Shown here piece after piece: positions 7,477 through 13,343 of a DNA stretch of 13,343 nt. Made by a program: the position numbers and the translations under genes. How positions within the stretch are numbered: the first letter of the stretch is position 1; each line of letters begins with the position of its first letter. This stretch comes from Streptomyces roseochromogenus subsp. oscitans DS 12.976 (GTDB taxonomy: Bacteria; Actinomycetota; Actinomycetes; Streptomycetales; Streptomycetaceae), in the NCBI RefSeq assembly GCF_000497445.1, contig NZ_CM002285.1:3176466-3189808 (forward strand). Reading direction: 5' to 3'. Under the pieces are notes generated by a model. It was given only the letters and a program-made list of their open reading frames with translations, made no database searches and was not told the DNA's origin.

Positions 7477-8589
7477 TCACACGCGCCGCCGGGCCTTCCG
7501 GGCCCGTCGTACGACAGCGGCGGCGCCCAGCAGAGCGACCGTCGCCCCGGCGGCACCCGCGGCCGTGGCGTCCTTGCGGCCGAGCCGCCGCCCGGCGACC
7601 GTGTGCCGCCCGGAAACCTCCTCCAGCAGCTCCGCGAGCACCTCCTCGTTGGTCCACCGCGGCCGCCACCCGGCGTCGTGCAGCCGGCTCCCGCTGACCA
7701 CCCAGGGATACATCGTGTACGCCAGATCGCCGGCCGGAGACGGCGTGAGCCCGATCCGGTGCAGCCGGGCCGCCGCGCCCAGAGCGACCGCCGAGGGCAG
7801 CTCCATCCGCCGGATCCCGCTGAGCTCCTCGACCTCCTCCTGCTCCAGCCACCCGTCGCAGCCCACGGCCAGTTCCCCGTCGACCTTCTCCAGGACGGCG
7901 TACTCCAGGGCACCGCACAGGTCCTCGACATGGCAGAACTGCCACGCGGGCCGCGATCCGGCGACGACGAGCAGCCGCGGCGACTCGAAATACCGGGTCA
8001 GCGCGGTGTCCGTGCCGCCGACCAGCACGGCGGGCCGTACGACGGTGACGTTCAGCCCCGGATGCGCCCGCGGCGCCCGGCGCGCCAGCCGCTCGATCTC
8101 CAGCAGGTCCCCGACCCCGGTGGCCTCGGCGGTCGCGCGCAGCTCGGCGTCCTCCGAAAGGGGCAGCTCGTTGTCCGGCAGCGCGCCGTAGACCATCGCA
8201 GACGTGCACAGCACGACCCGGTGCACGCCGGCCGCCGCAGCGGCCGTGAGGACGGTCTGGGTCCCCCGGACGTTGTAAGCGGTTCGAGCCGCCGGATCGG
8301 TCTCCAGATCCAGGTCGAGCGCGAGGTGGACGACCACGTCGGCGCCCCGCAGCTTGTCCGCGATCGCGGGATCGCGCACGTCGAGGATGTGCCACGTGGC
8401 GGCCGCGCACTCCCCGCGCCGCTCGTCGATGGCGACGACCTGCTTGATCTCCTCGGAGGCGGCGAGCCGCTCGGTGAGCAGGGCGCCGACCCCGCCGGCG
8501 GCGCCGGTGACCACGACGACGGGTCCGCGCACGGCGGAGGAGGTTGAGGGGTTTCGCGCTGCGCGAACCTGCGGATCTGGGGAACTCAC
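7477..8589 (-). CDS. atypical extended SDR (NAD-dependent epimerase-like) with C-terminal membrane tail
   Basis: About 370 residues. A Rossmann domain starts at PVVVVTGAAGGVG (23-35) with the Gly-rich NAD(P)-binding loop, and the family landmarks DVRD (70-73), ADVVVHLA (83-90), TSAMVYG (129-135) and VVRPAVLVGG (183-192) are present. This is the NAD-dependent epimerase/dehydratase fold. The catalytic YxxxK is not where expected: aligned on the following ERLARR, the Tyr and Lys positions read Gly158 and Leu162. It may therefore bind a nucleotide without classical SDR catalysis. The last 30 residues are an Ala/Gly/Val/Leu helix (about 343-358) followed by RRARKARRRV, suggesting a tail anchor with a basic cytoplasmic end. 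The GTG at 8589 has GGAGA 6 bases upstream; an upstream in-frame extension to 8796 has no family similarity. Substrate is unknown. Confidence 0.9.
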   Translation of the reverse strand: MSSPDPQVRAARNPSTSSAVRGPVVVVTGAAGGVGALLTERLAASEEIKQVVAIDERRGECAAATWHILDVRDPAIADKLRGADVVVHLALDLDLETDPAARTAYNVRGTQTVLTAAAAAGVHRVVLCTSAMVYGALPDNELPLSEDAELRATAEATGVGDLLEIERLARRAPRAHPGLNVTVVRPAVLVGGTDTALTRYFESPRLLVVAGSRPAWQFCHVEDLCGALEYAVLEKVDGELAVGCDGWLEQEEVEELSGIRRMELPSAVALGAAARLHRIGLTPSPAGDLAYTMYPWVVSGSRLHDAGWRPRWTNEEVLAELLEEVSGRHTVAGRRLGRKDATAAGAAGATVALLGAAAVVRRARKARRRV

Positions 8590-8738
8590 CGGGCGTCTCC
8601 AGCGGTTGTCTTCAGTACGAGCGCGAGTGACGCGTACGTACCAGGTGCATCCATCCTGCCGCAGGCCTGCCGTGGGCGAAGCACCGAGCCCCGATCGGGT
8701 CCGGGTGTCTACGCTGGGTGGTGTTGTCGGGCAGCCGC

Positions 8739-8760
8739 GCCGCCGGAGAGAACCGGCGGC
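8739..8760 (+). other. leader hairpin ahead of the zincin_2 gene
   Basis: GCCGCCGG (8739-8746) and CCGGCGGC (8753-8760) form a perfect 8-bp stem with loop AGAGAA. It ends about 10 bases before the GAGGA ribosome site of the gene starting at 8781. Upstream, TACGCT (8710-8715) could be a -10 but no good -35 is seen, and a palindrome CCCGATCGGG lies at 8690-8699. The hairpin could modulate translation or mRNA stability; no known riboswitch class is recognised. Confidence 0.35.
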
Positions 8761-8780
8761 CTTACCAGCCGAGGAATCCC

Positions 8781-10238
8781 GTGAGTGACACCCCATTCGG
8801 TTTCGGCCTTCCGCCGGAGGAGCCGGAGGACGGCGACGAGGGCAAGAAGAAGGACCAGCAGAGCGGTGGTGAGCAGGGACCGGCCAACCCGTTCGGCTTC
8901 GGCGGCCTGCCCGGAGCCGGAGGCCTTGGCGGCCCCGGCGCCGACAATCCGCTCGCAGCCATGTTCGGTTCCCTGAACCCCACCGACCTGGGCGCCGCGT
9001 TCCAGCAGCTGGGCCAGATGCTCTCCTACGAGGGCGGTCCGGTGAACTGGGACATGGCCAAGCAGATCGCCCGCCAGACGGTCGCCCAGGGCACCCCGGA
9101 CGGCACGAAGGACGCCAGCGTCGGCCCGGCCGAGCGCAAGGCGGTCGAGGAGGCCGTCCGCCTGGCCGACCTGTGGCTGGACGACGCGACGTCCCTGCCG
9201 TCGGGCTCCGCCTCGGCGGTGGCCTGGTCCCGCGCGGAGTGGGTCGAGGCGACCCTGCCCGCCTGGCAGGAGCTGGTCGACCCGGTCGCCGAGCGGGTCG
9301 GCGCGGCCATGGGCGACGTCCTGCCGGAGGAGATGCAGGCCATGGCGGGCCCGCTGATCGGCATGATGCGCTCGATGGGCGGCGCCATGTTCGGCACGCA
9401 GATCGGGCAGGCCGTCGGCGTGCTCGCCGGTGAGGTCGTCGGCTCCACCGACATCGGCCTGCCGCTCGGCCCGGCCGGCAAGGCCGCGCTGCTCCCGGCC
9501 AACGTGGAGGCCTTCGGCAAGGACCTCGGCGTGCCGCAGGAGGAGGTGCGGCTGTACCTGGCCCTGCGCGAGGCGGCCCACCAGCGCCTGTTCGCGCATG
9601 TGCCGTGGCTGCGCTCGCACCTGTTCGGCGCGGTCGACGGGTACGCGCGCGGGATCAAGGTCGACACGGCCAAGCTGGAGGACGTGGTCGGCCAGTTCGA
9701 CCCGCAGAACCCCGAGCAGCTGCAGGACGCCCTCCAGCAGGGCATGTTCCAGCCGGAGGACACGCCCGAGCAGAAGGCCGCCCTGGCCCGTCTGGAGACC
9801 GCTCTGGCGCTCGTCGAGGGCTGGGTGGACGCGGTGGTCCATGCGGCCGCCAAACCGCGTCTGGCGTCCGCTGACGCGCTGCGCGAGACCCTGCGCCGCC
9901 GCCGCGCCACGGGCGGTCCCGCGGAGCAGACGTTCGCCACGCTGATCGGCCTGGAGCTGCGCCCGCGCCGGCTGCGCGACGCCTCCCGCCTGTGGGCCTC
10001 GCTCACGGACGCGCGCGGTGTGGACGGCCGGGACGGCCTGTGGGCCCACCCGGACATGCTGCCGACGGCCAGCGACCTGGACGACCCGGACGGCTTCGTG
10101 CACCGCGAGCAGCTGGACTTCTCCGAGCTGGACAAGATGCTCGGCGAGGCGGCGGGCGGTTCTCAGAGCAAGCCCGACCTGCACAAGCCGGACCCCCACG
10201 AGAAGGACGACGACACCAAGGGCGACGACACCGAGTGA
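8781..10238 (+). CDS. zincin_2 (DUF2342) family protein, annotated as zinc-dependent metalloprotease
   Basis: A 485-residue soluble protein. The N-terminus (SDTPFGFGLPPEEPEDGDEG) is Gly/Pro/acidic and disordered, followed by a second NPFGFGG motif. The conserved body contains WSRAEWVEATLPAW (149-162), GPLIGMMRSMGGAMFGTQIG (190-209) and LALREAAHQRLFAHVPWLRS (260-279), all typical of DUF2342/zincin_2. The family is classed with zinc metalloproteases, yet the motif here is R-E-A-A-H (263-267) rather than HExxH: Glu264 and His267 are present and the first His is Arg. The C-terminus is Lys/Asp-rich. The GTG at 8781 has GAGGA 5 bases upstream. It overlaps the NUDIX gene by 4 bases, so the two are probably translationally coupled. 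Family is sure; protease activity is not shown. Confidence 0.92.
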   Translation: MSDTPFGFGLPPEEPEDGDEGKKKDQQSGGEQGPANPFGFGGLPGAGGLGGPGADNPLAAMFGSLNPTDLGAAFQQLGQMLSYEGGPVNWDMAKQIARQTVAQGTPDGTKDASVGPAERKAVEEAVRLADLWLDDATSLPSGSASAVAWSRAEWVEATLPAWQELVDPVAERVGAAMGDVLPEEMQAMAGPLIGMMRSMGGAMFGTQIGQAVGVLAGEVVGSTDIGLPLGPAGKAALLPANVEAFGKDLGVPQEEVRLYLALREAAHQRLFAHVPWLRSHLFGAVDGYARGIKVDTAKLEDVVGQFDPQNPEQLQDALQQGMFQPEDTPEQKAALARLETALALVEGWVDAVVHAAAKPRLASADALRETLRRRRATGGPAEQTFATLIGLELRPRRLRDASRLWASLTDARGVDGRDGLWAHPDMLPTASDLDDPDGFVHREQLDFSELDKMLGEAAGGSQSKPDLHKPDPHEKDDDTKGDDTE

Positions 10239-10750
10239 GCCTGTACGACGACGCGGTCCTCGTGCTGAAGGGGTACGAGGGCCAGGACGAGTTGCGCCAG
10301 GCCTATCTGGACCATCTGGCGGCCCACTCGGACGGCATGTGGAAGGCCTGCCAGGATGGGCACATCACGGCGAGCGCGCTGGTGATCGACCCCGAGCGCG
10401 GCCGGGTGCTGCTGACCCTTCACAAGAAGTTGCGGATGTGGCTGCAGATGGGCGGTCACTGCGAGCCGGACGACGCCACTGTGGCGCAGGCCGCCCTGCG
10501 GGAGGCGACCGAGGAGTCCGGCATCGCGGGGCTGACCCTGCTGTCCGGCGGCCCGGTCCGCCTGGACCGCCACCACACGCCCTGCGCCTGGCACCTGGAC
10601 GTCCAGTACGCCGCCGTCGCGCCGGGCGGGGCCGTGGAGGCGATCAGCGACGAGTCCCTGGACCTGCGCTGGTTCGCCTACGACGAGGTGGCCGACGTAG
10701 CGGACGAGTCGGTCGTACGGCTGCTCGACGCGACCCGCGCGAGGCTGTAG
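10235..10750 (+). CDS. NUDIX hydrolase
   Basis: A 171-residue cytoplasmic protein. NUDIX enzymes cleave nucleoside diphosphates linked to another moiety. The Nudix box runs from Gly73 to Ile97 with GGHCEP and REATEESGI, the latter giving the RExxEE metal-binding core. It departs from the consensus GX5EX7REUXEEXGU: the first Glu is Asp80 and the spacing to RE is one residue longer. I recall this variant from related actinobacterial NUDIX proteins, so it is probably functional. An N-terminal helix (about 14-42) precedes the core. The GTG at 10235 overlaps the upstream stop (GTGA), pointing to translational coupling with the zincin_2 gene. Substrate cannot be read from sequence. Confidence 0.93.
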   Translation: MSLYDDAVLVLKGYEGQDELRQAYLDHLAAHSDGMWKACQDGHITASALVIDPERGRVLLTLHKKLRMWLQMGGHCEPDDATVAQAALREATEESGIAGLTLLSGGPVRLDRHHTPCAWHLDVQYAAVAPGGAVEAISDESLDLRWFAYDEVADVADESVVRLLDATRARL

Positions 10751-10754
10751 ACGG

Positions 10755-10788
10755 GTAAGGGGCGCCCTCCCGGATGGGCGCCCCTTAC
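10755..10788. terminator. bidirectional terminator, 13-bp perfect stem
   Basis: GTAAGGGGCGCCC (10755-10767) and GGGCGCCCCTTAC (10776-10788) pair perfectly around an 8-base loop. The hairpin starts 4 bases after the NUDIX stop and ends 17 bases before the stop of the convergent AIM24 gene. The outer A/T pairs provide short A and T tracts for either direction. Confidence 0.88.
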
Positions 10789-10805
10789 GTTGGCTTAGTG
10801 GACGC

Positions 10806-11561
10806 TCAGTTCCAGACGTTCCCCTGGTTCTGCCCCCGGGCCCCCTGCTGCCCCATGCCGAACTGGGCGGCGAGGCCCTGCCCGATCACCGCGTTCTGTG
10901 GCGGCAGCAGCTCACTGGGCTGGACGAGCGCGAACCCGGACCCCATGAAGCTCAGCTCCCAGCCCTCACCGGTGTTCCCGCGCCGGCGCCACACCCCGGA
11001 GGAGTGCGTCTGCGCCTGCATCTGCACGCGCAGCCCGGTGGACCAGGCGACGATGGCGTCGGCGTCGCAGTTGACGTACTTGTCGGGCGTGACCTGCATC
11101 AGCAGCGGCGCGCCCGAGGTCATCAGGGCGACCCGGCCGCGCCCGGTGATGTTCAGCTGGTACTTCCCGGAGCCGGCGATGCCGTAGAGGCTGTCGACGG
11201 CGATGACCTCGTAGTGCAGCGAGGAGTCCATGGCGAGGACGTAGGAGCTGTCGACGGTCAGCCCGTCCTGCTCGACGTCCATGATGTGCACGTGCTGGGC
11301 GAGGTTGGCGAGATATACCGTGCCCTGCCCGTGACAGCGCATCAGGTCCAGTCCCTCACCGGTGTACGCCTGCGCGCGTGCCTGGTTGTTGCTGCGGTAC
11401 TCGGCGTCGAACTCGACCAGGCCCTGGTAGGCGACCATGCTGCCCTTGCGGGCGAGGATGTCGTCGTGGCCCTCCAGAGTGACGCGGAGCAACTGCGAGT
11501 TCTGCAGGCTCCAACGCTCCTGCGTCTGGAGGTCGTTGTGCGCGAAAAGCGGGCTCTGCAT
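10806..11561 (-). CDS. AIM24 family protein (third in operon)
   Basis: A 251-residue protein of the AIM24 (DUF124) family, a beta-rich fold related to the tryptophan RNA-binding attenuator protein. It is named after a yeast mitochondrial protein, and bacterial function is not established. Shared signatures are RKGSMVAYQG (38-47), LMRCHGQGTVYLA (about 73-85) and CDADAIVAWS near residue 170. The domain ends at FALVQPSELL and is followed by a short Gln/Gly-rich tail (FGMGQQGARGQNQGNVWN) that the middle paralogue lacks. No signal peptide or membrane helix is seen. The ATG at 11561 has GGGGGAG 10 bases upstream, and the gene starts 17 bases after the preceding AIM24 stop. Confidence 0.9.
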   Translation of the reverse strand: MQSPLFAHNDLQTQERWSLQNSQLLRVTLEGHDDILARKGSMVAYQGLVEFDAEYRSNNQARAQAYTGEGLDLMRCHGQGTVYLANLAQHVHIMDVEQDGLTVDSSYVLAMDSSLHYEVIAVDSLYGIAGSGKYQLNITGRGRVALMTSGAPLLMQVTPDKYVNCDADAIVAWSTGLRVQMQAQTHSSGVWRRRGNTGEGWELSFMGSGFALVQPSELLPPQNAVIGQGLAAQFGMGQQGARGQNQGNVWN

Positions 11562-11578
11562 GACTTTCTGGCTCCCCC

Positions 11579-12259
11579 TCAGCCCCGGATCCGGATGCGG
11601 TCGGTGCTGTCCTCGCTGGGCTGGACGACGACGATGCCCTGGCCGGAGAAGGCCATCTGGTAGGCCTCACCGCTGCCCCGGCCGATCAGCGACTGCGCCT
11701 TGAAGCTGCGCTTGCCCTTCACCTTCAGGTTCGGCGACCAGGCGACGAGCGCGTCCGGGTCGACGTACGTCTCGTCCTCGCCGCCGCCGCAATCGACGAC
11801 GATCGGTTCGCCCCGGGAGGTCAGGGCCACCCAGCCCTGCCCGGAGATCCTCGTGTTCCACAGGCCCTGCCCGGCGAACTTGGCGAGCCCCTTCACACGC
11901 TCGACGCCCCAGCTGAGGTGGGCGTCGAAGGCCAGCAGGTTGGTGGCGTTGACGGAGATGCCGTCGCCGTTGAGGTGGATCACGACGACGTTCGCGCCGT
12001 AGTCGGCGAGGTAGAGCAGACCGTCGCCGGTGCACTTCATCAGCGGGGCGCCCTCGCCGGTGATCCAGTCGCGGGCGATCTGGCGGACGGCCGGCGGGTT
12101 GGGCTCGTACTGCACGAAGCCTTCGTAGGCGACCATCGAGCCCACGCGCGCGAGGAGGTCGTTTCCGGTCTGCATGGCGACCTTCAGCATGTGCTTGCCG
12201 TGGTTCTCCATGCGGGCGGTGACGGGTGCGGGGGCGTAGCCCGCGAGCGGCTGGTTCAT
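11579..12259 (-). CDS. AIM24 family protein (second in operon)
   Basis: A 226-residue AIM24 protein consisting of almost nothing but the domain. RVGSMVAYEG falls at residues 38-47, the same place as in the downstream paralogue, followed by LMKCTGDGLLYLA. The later strand motif is VDPDALVAWS, so the Cys-Asp pair of the third gene is replaced here. It ends IVVVQPSEDSTDRIRIRG. The ATG at 12259 follows GGGAG with a 6-base gap, and the upstream AIM24 stop is 11 bases away, so the three genes are almost surely one transcript. No targeting signal is visible. Molecular role is unknown. Confidence 0.9.
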   Translation of the reverse strand: MNQPLAGYAPAPVTARMENHGKHMLKVAMQTGNDLLARVGSMVAYEGFVQYEPNPPAVRQIARDWITGEGAPLMKCTGDGLLYLADYGANVVVIHLNGDGISVNATNLLAFDAHLSWGVERVKGLAKFAGQGLWNTRISGQGWVALTSRGEPIVVDCGGGEDETYVDPDALVAWSPNLKVKGKRSFKAQSLIGRGSGEAYQMAFSGQGIVVVQPSEDSTDRIRIRG

Positions 12260-12270
12260 GACGGGCTCCC

Positions 12271-13343
12271 TCAGACCTCGTACGGCTGGACGACGATGAA
12301 GTTGCCGGGCGCGCCCCGGAACTGGAGGTTGACGCTCTCGCCGGTGTCGCCCGGGTAGGCGTTGCGGCGCATGCGGACCTGGCTGGAGACGATCACCTGG
12401 GAGGCGGCCGACCAGGCGACGACAGCGTTGCAGTCGGCGAAGGTGGTCGGCGTGACCGGCAGGACCACGGGCGTGCCGTGGGTCTTGACGACGATGGTGC
12501 CGGTGCCCTGGAACTGCATGGTGAACAGCGCGCCGCCGGGGATGCCATGGCCCTCGATGCGGCGGACCTCGTACTGCAGGCTCTCGTCGAAGGCAAGGAC
12601 GTTCTCCGCGGACACGCAGATCGCGTCGCCCTGCAGCTCGACGGGGTGCAGGTGGGTGGAGTTCTCGGCGAGGAACACCTGGCCGTTGCCGGTGCAGCGC
12701 ATCAGCTGCATCTCCTGGCCGGTCGCGTGGCCCACGATCCGCCCGGCGAACCCGGCGCCCTTGTAGCCGAAGTCGACCTTGCCCTGGTAGAGCACCATGC
12801 TGCCCTGCCGGGCCAGCACGGGCTGTCCGCCGATGCCGAGGTCGACGCGGATGAGCTTCTTGTTCTGCTGCGTCCAGCGCTGCCCGGTCGGCGTCTCCTT
12901 GTACATCTGCAGCGCGGCCGTCACACCGGCACCGCCCTGCGGGGCGCCCTGCGGTACTCCGTAGCCGGCGGGCTGCTGGCCGGGGATCTGGCCGTAGCCG
13001 GGTGGCATGGGCGCGGTGGGCCGGCCGCCGTAGGAGGGCGGCTGCTGGCCGTAGCCCGGGGGCATCGGCGCGGTCGGCTGACCGCCATAGGGCTGCTGCG
13101 GCGGCTGGCCGTAGGGCGCGGGGGCCGGGGCGGGCGGATGGACGGTGCCGCCGGCGGGCGGGGTCAAGGGGGCGATGACCGTCGGCGCGGCGTGCACGTT
13201 CGGCACGGGTGCCGGTGCCGGGGGCGGAGTCTGGCCGGGCGGGATCTGACCGGACTGCGGTGTGAAGCCCTGTGCGGGCGTGCCGCCGGCAGGCGGTGTG
13301 AAGCCCTGCGGAGGTGTACCGCCGGCGGGCTGTGTGAAGCCCT
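12271..13343 (-). CDS. AIM24-domain protein with repetitive Pro/Gly/Gln linker (N-terminus beyond right edge)
   Basis: The frame stays open to the right edge, so at least 356 C-terminal residues are present and the start lies outside; the GTG at 13206 is an internal codon. The last 210 residues or so are an AIM24 domain (RQGSMVLYQG, LMRCTGNGQVFLA, ADCNAVVAWS, ending FIVVQPYEV). About 145 low-complexity residues rich in Pro, Gly, Gln and Tyr precede it, including a 12-residue repeat (GFTPPAGGTPAQ type) and two copies of PTAPMPPGYGQ. I recall Streptomyces proteins in which such a linker joins an N-terminal TerD (tellurium-resistance-like) domain to AIM24; whether that holds here cannot be seen. 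It is first of the three AIM24 genes in this window. Confidence 0.88.
   Translation of the reverse strand, partial: GFTQPAGGTPPQGFTPPAGGTPAQGFTPQSGQIPPGQTPPPAPAPVPNVHAAPTVIAPLTPPAGGTVHPPAPAPAPYGQPPQQPYGGQPTAPMPPGYGQQPPSYGGRPTAPMPPGYGQIPGQQPAGYGVPQGAPQGGAGVTAALQMYKETPTGQRWTQQNKKLIRVDLGIGGQPVLARQGSMVLYQGKVDFGYKGAGFAGRIVGHATGQEMQLMRCTGNGQVFLAENSTHLHPVELQGDAICVSAENVLAFDESLQYEVRRIEGHGIPGGALFTMQFQGTGTIVVKTHGTPVVLPVTPTTFADCNAVVAWSAASQVIVSSQVRMRRNAYPGDTGESVNLQFRGAPGNFIVVQPYEV
12991..13092 (-). repeat. two-copy in-frame repeat encoding PTAPMPPGYGQ
   Basis: Two imperfect direct copies, about 12991-13037 and 13048-13092, encode YGGRPTAPMPPGYGQ and YGGQPTAPMPPGYGQ. The copies keep the protein sequence but differ at several third positions, so the peptide rather than the DNA is conserved. 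They lie in the disordered linker. Confidence 0.8.
13246..13343 (-). repeat. 36-bp tandem repeat encoding a 12-residue Gly/Pro/Thr unit
   Basis: Units start at 13341, 13305 and 13269 on the minus strand, exactly 36 bases apart, and encode GFTQPAGGTPPQ, GFTPPAGGTPAQ and a degenerate GFTPQSGQ. The array continues past the right edge, so copy number is unknown. It is in frame with the AIM24 domain. Confidence 0.85.

Noticed and set aside
6805..8547. Long plus-strand frames over MoaE and the SDR gene, and likewise over 10-1284 and 5324-6730
   Set aside because: Antisense shadows of well-identified minus-strand genes, with Arg/Pro/Ala-rich composition and no motifs.
8590..8796. N-terminal extension of the SDR protein up to 8796
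   Set aside because: The extension is Arg/Ser/Gly-rich without similarity to the fold and runs into the divergent neighbour; the GTG at 8589 has a proper ribosome site.
8709..10199. A 496-codon frame antisense to zincin_2
   Set aside because: Low-complexity Leu/Arg/Gln/Gly translation with no family motifs; the plus frame is a conserved protein with a good start.
12991..13343. CRISPR-like array suggested by regular repeats
   Set aside because: The repeats are in frame inside a Pro/Gly linker, contiguous without spacers, and vary at third positions.

Overview
The window reads as chromosomal DNA from a Streptomyces or close relative. It has very high GC with G/C at third codon positions, GTG and TTG starts, GGAGG-like ribosome binding sites, a Streptomyces-type initiator tRNA and a set of conserved actinobacterial families. 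I see no transposase, integrase, phage gene, CRISPR array or origin, and no stretch over 300 bases without a gene.

Layout, left to right. (1) <1-1320, minus: the N-terminal part of a long helical-repeat (Sel1/TPR-like) protein that runs off the left edge, with a candidate promoter and operator-like palindromes upstream. (2) 1525-1598, minus: an initiator tRNA-fMet followed by a perfect terminator-like hairpin. (3) 1640-4567, minus: a UPF0182 seven-helix membrane protein, divergent from a PPA1309-family gene at 4720-5262 (plus). (4) 5375-8589, minus: a run of four genes, transcribed from right to left as an atypical SDR-fold protein, MoaE, a 57-residue one-helix membrane protein, and a YlbL-like PDZ plus Lon-type serine protease. 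The last is convergent with PPA1309 across a shared hairpin. (5) 8781-10750, plus: a zincin_2 (DUF2342) protein translationally coupled to a NUDIX hydrolase, ending in a 13-bp bidirectional hairpin. (6) 10806->13343, minus: three tandem AIM24-family genes. The most upstream carries a long repetitive Pro/Gly/Gln linker and is cut by the right edge.

How the parts fit. UPF0182, the YlbL-type PDZ/Lon protease and the zincin_2 protein are also close neighbours in Mycobacterium tuberculosis (Rv3193c, Rv3194c, Rv3195), so the middle of the window looks like an old actinobacterial envelope or protein-quality module whose function is not established. MoaE makes molybdopterin from precursor Z with MoaD, whose gene is not here. 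The three AIM24 paralogues are spaced 11 and 17 bases apart and share a signature at the same residue positions, so they probably form one operon whose products may assemble together. That operon and the conserved membrane module are the best candidates for an undescribed system. Most of the window is otherwise ordinary core genome.
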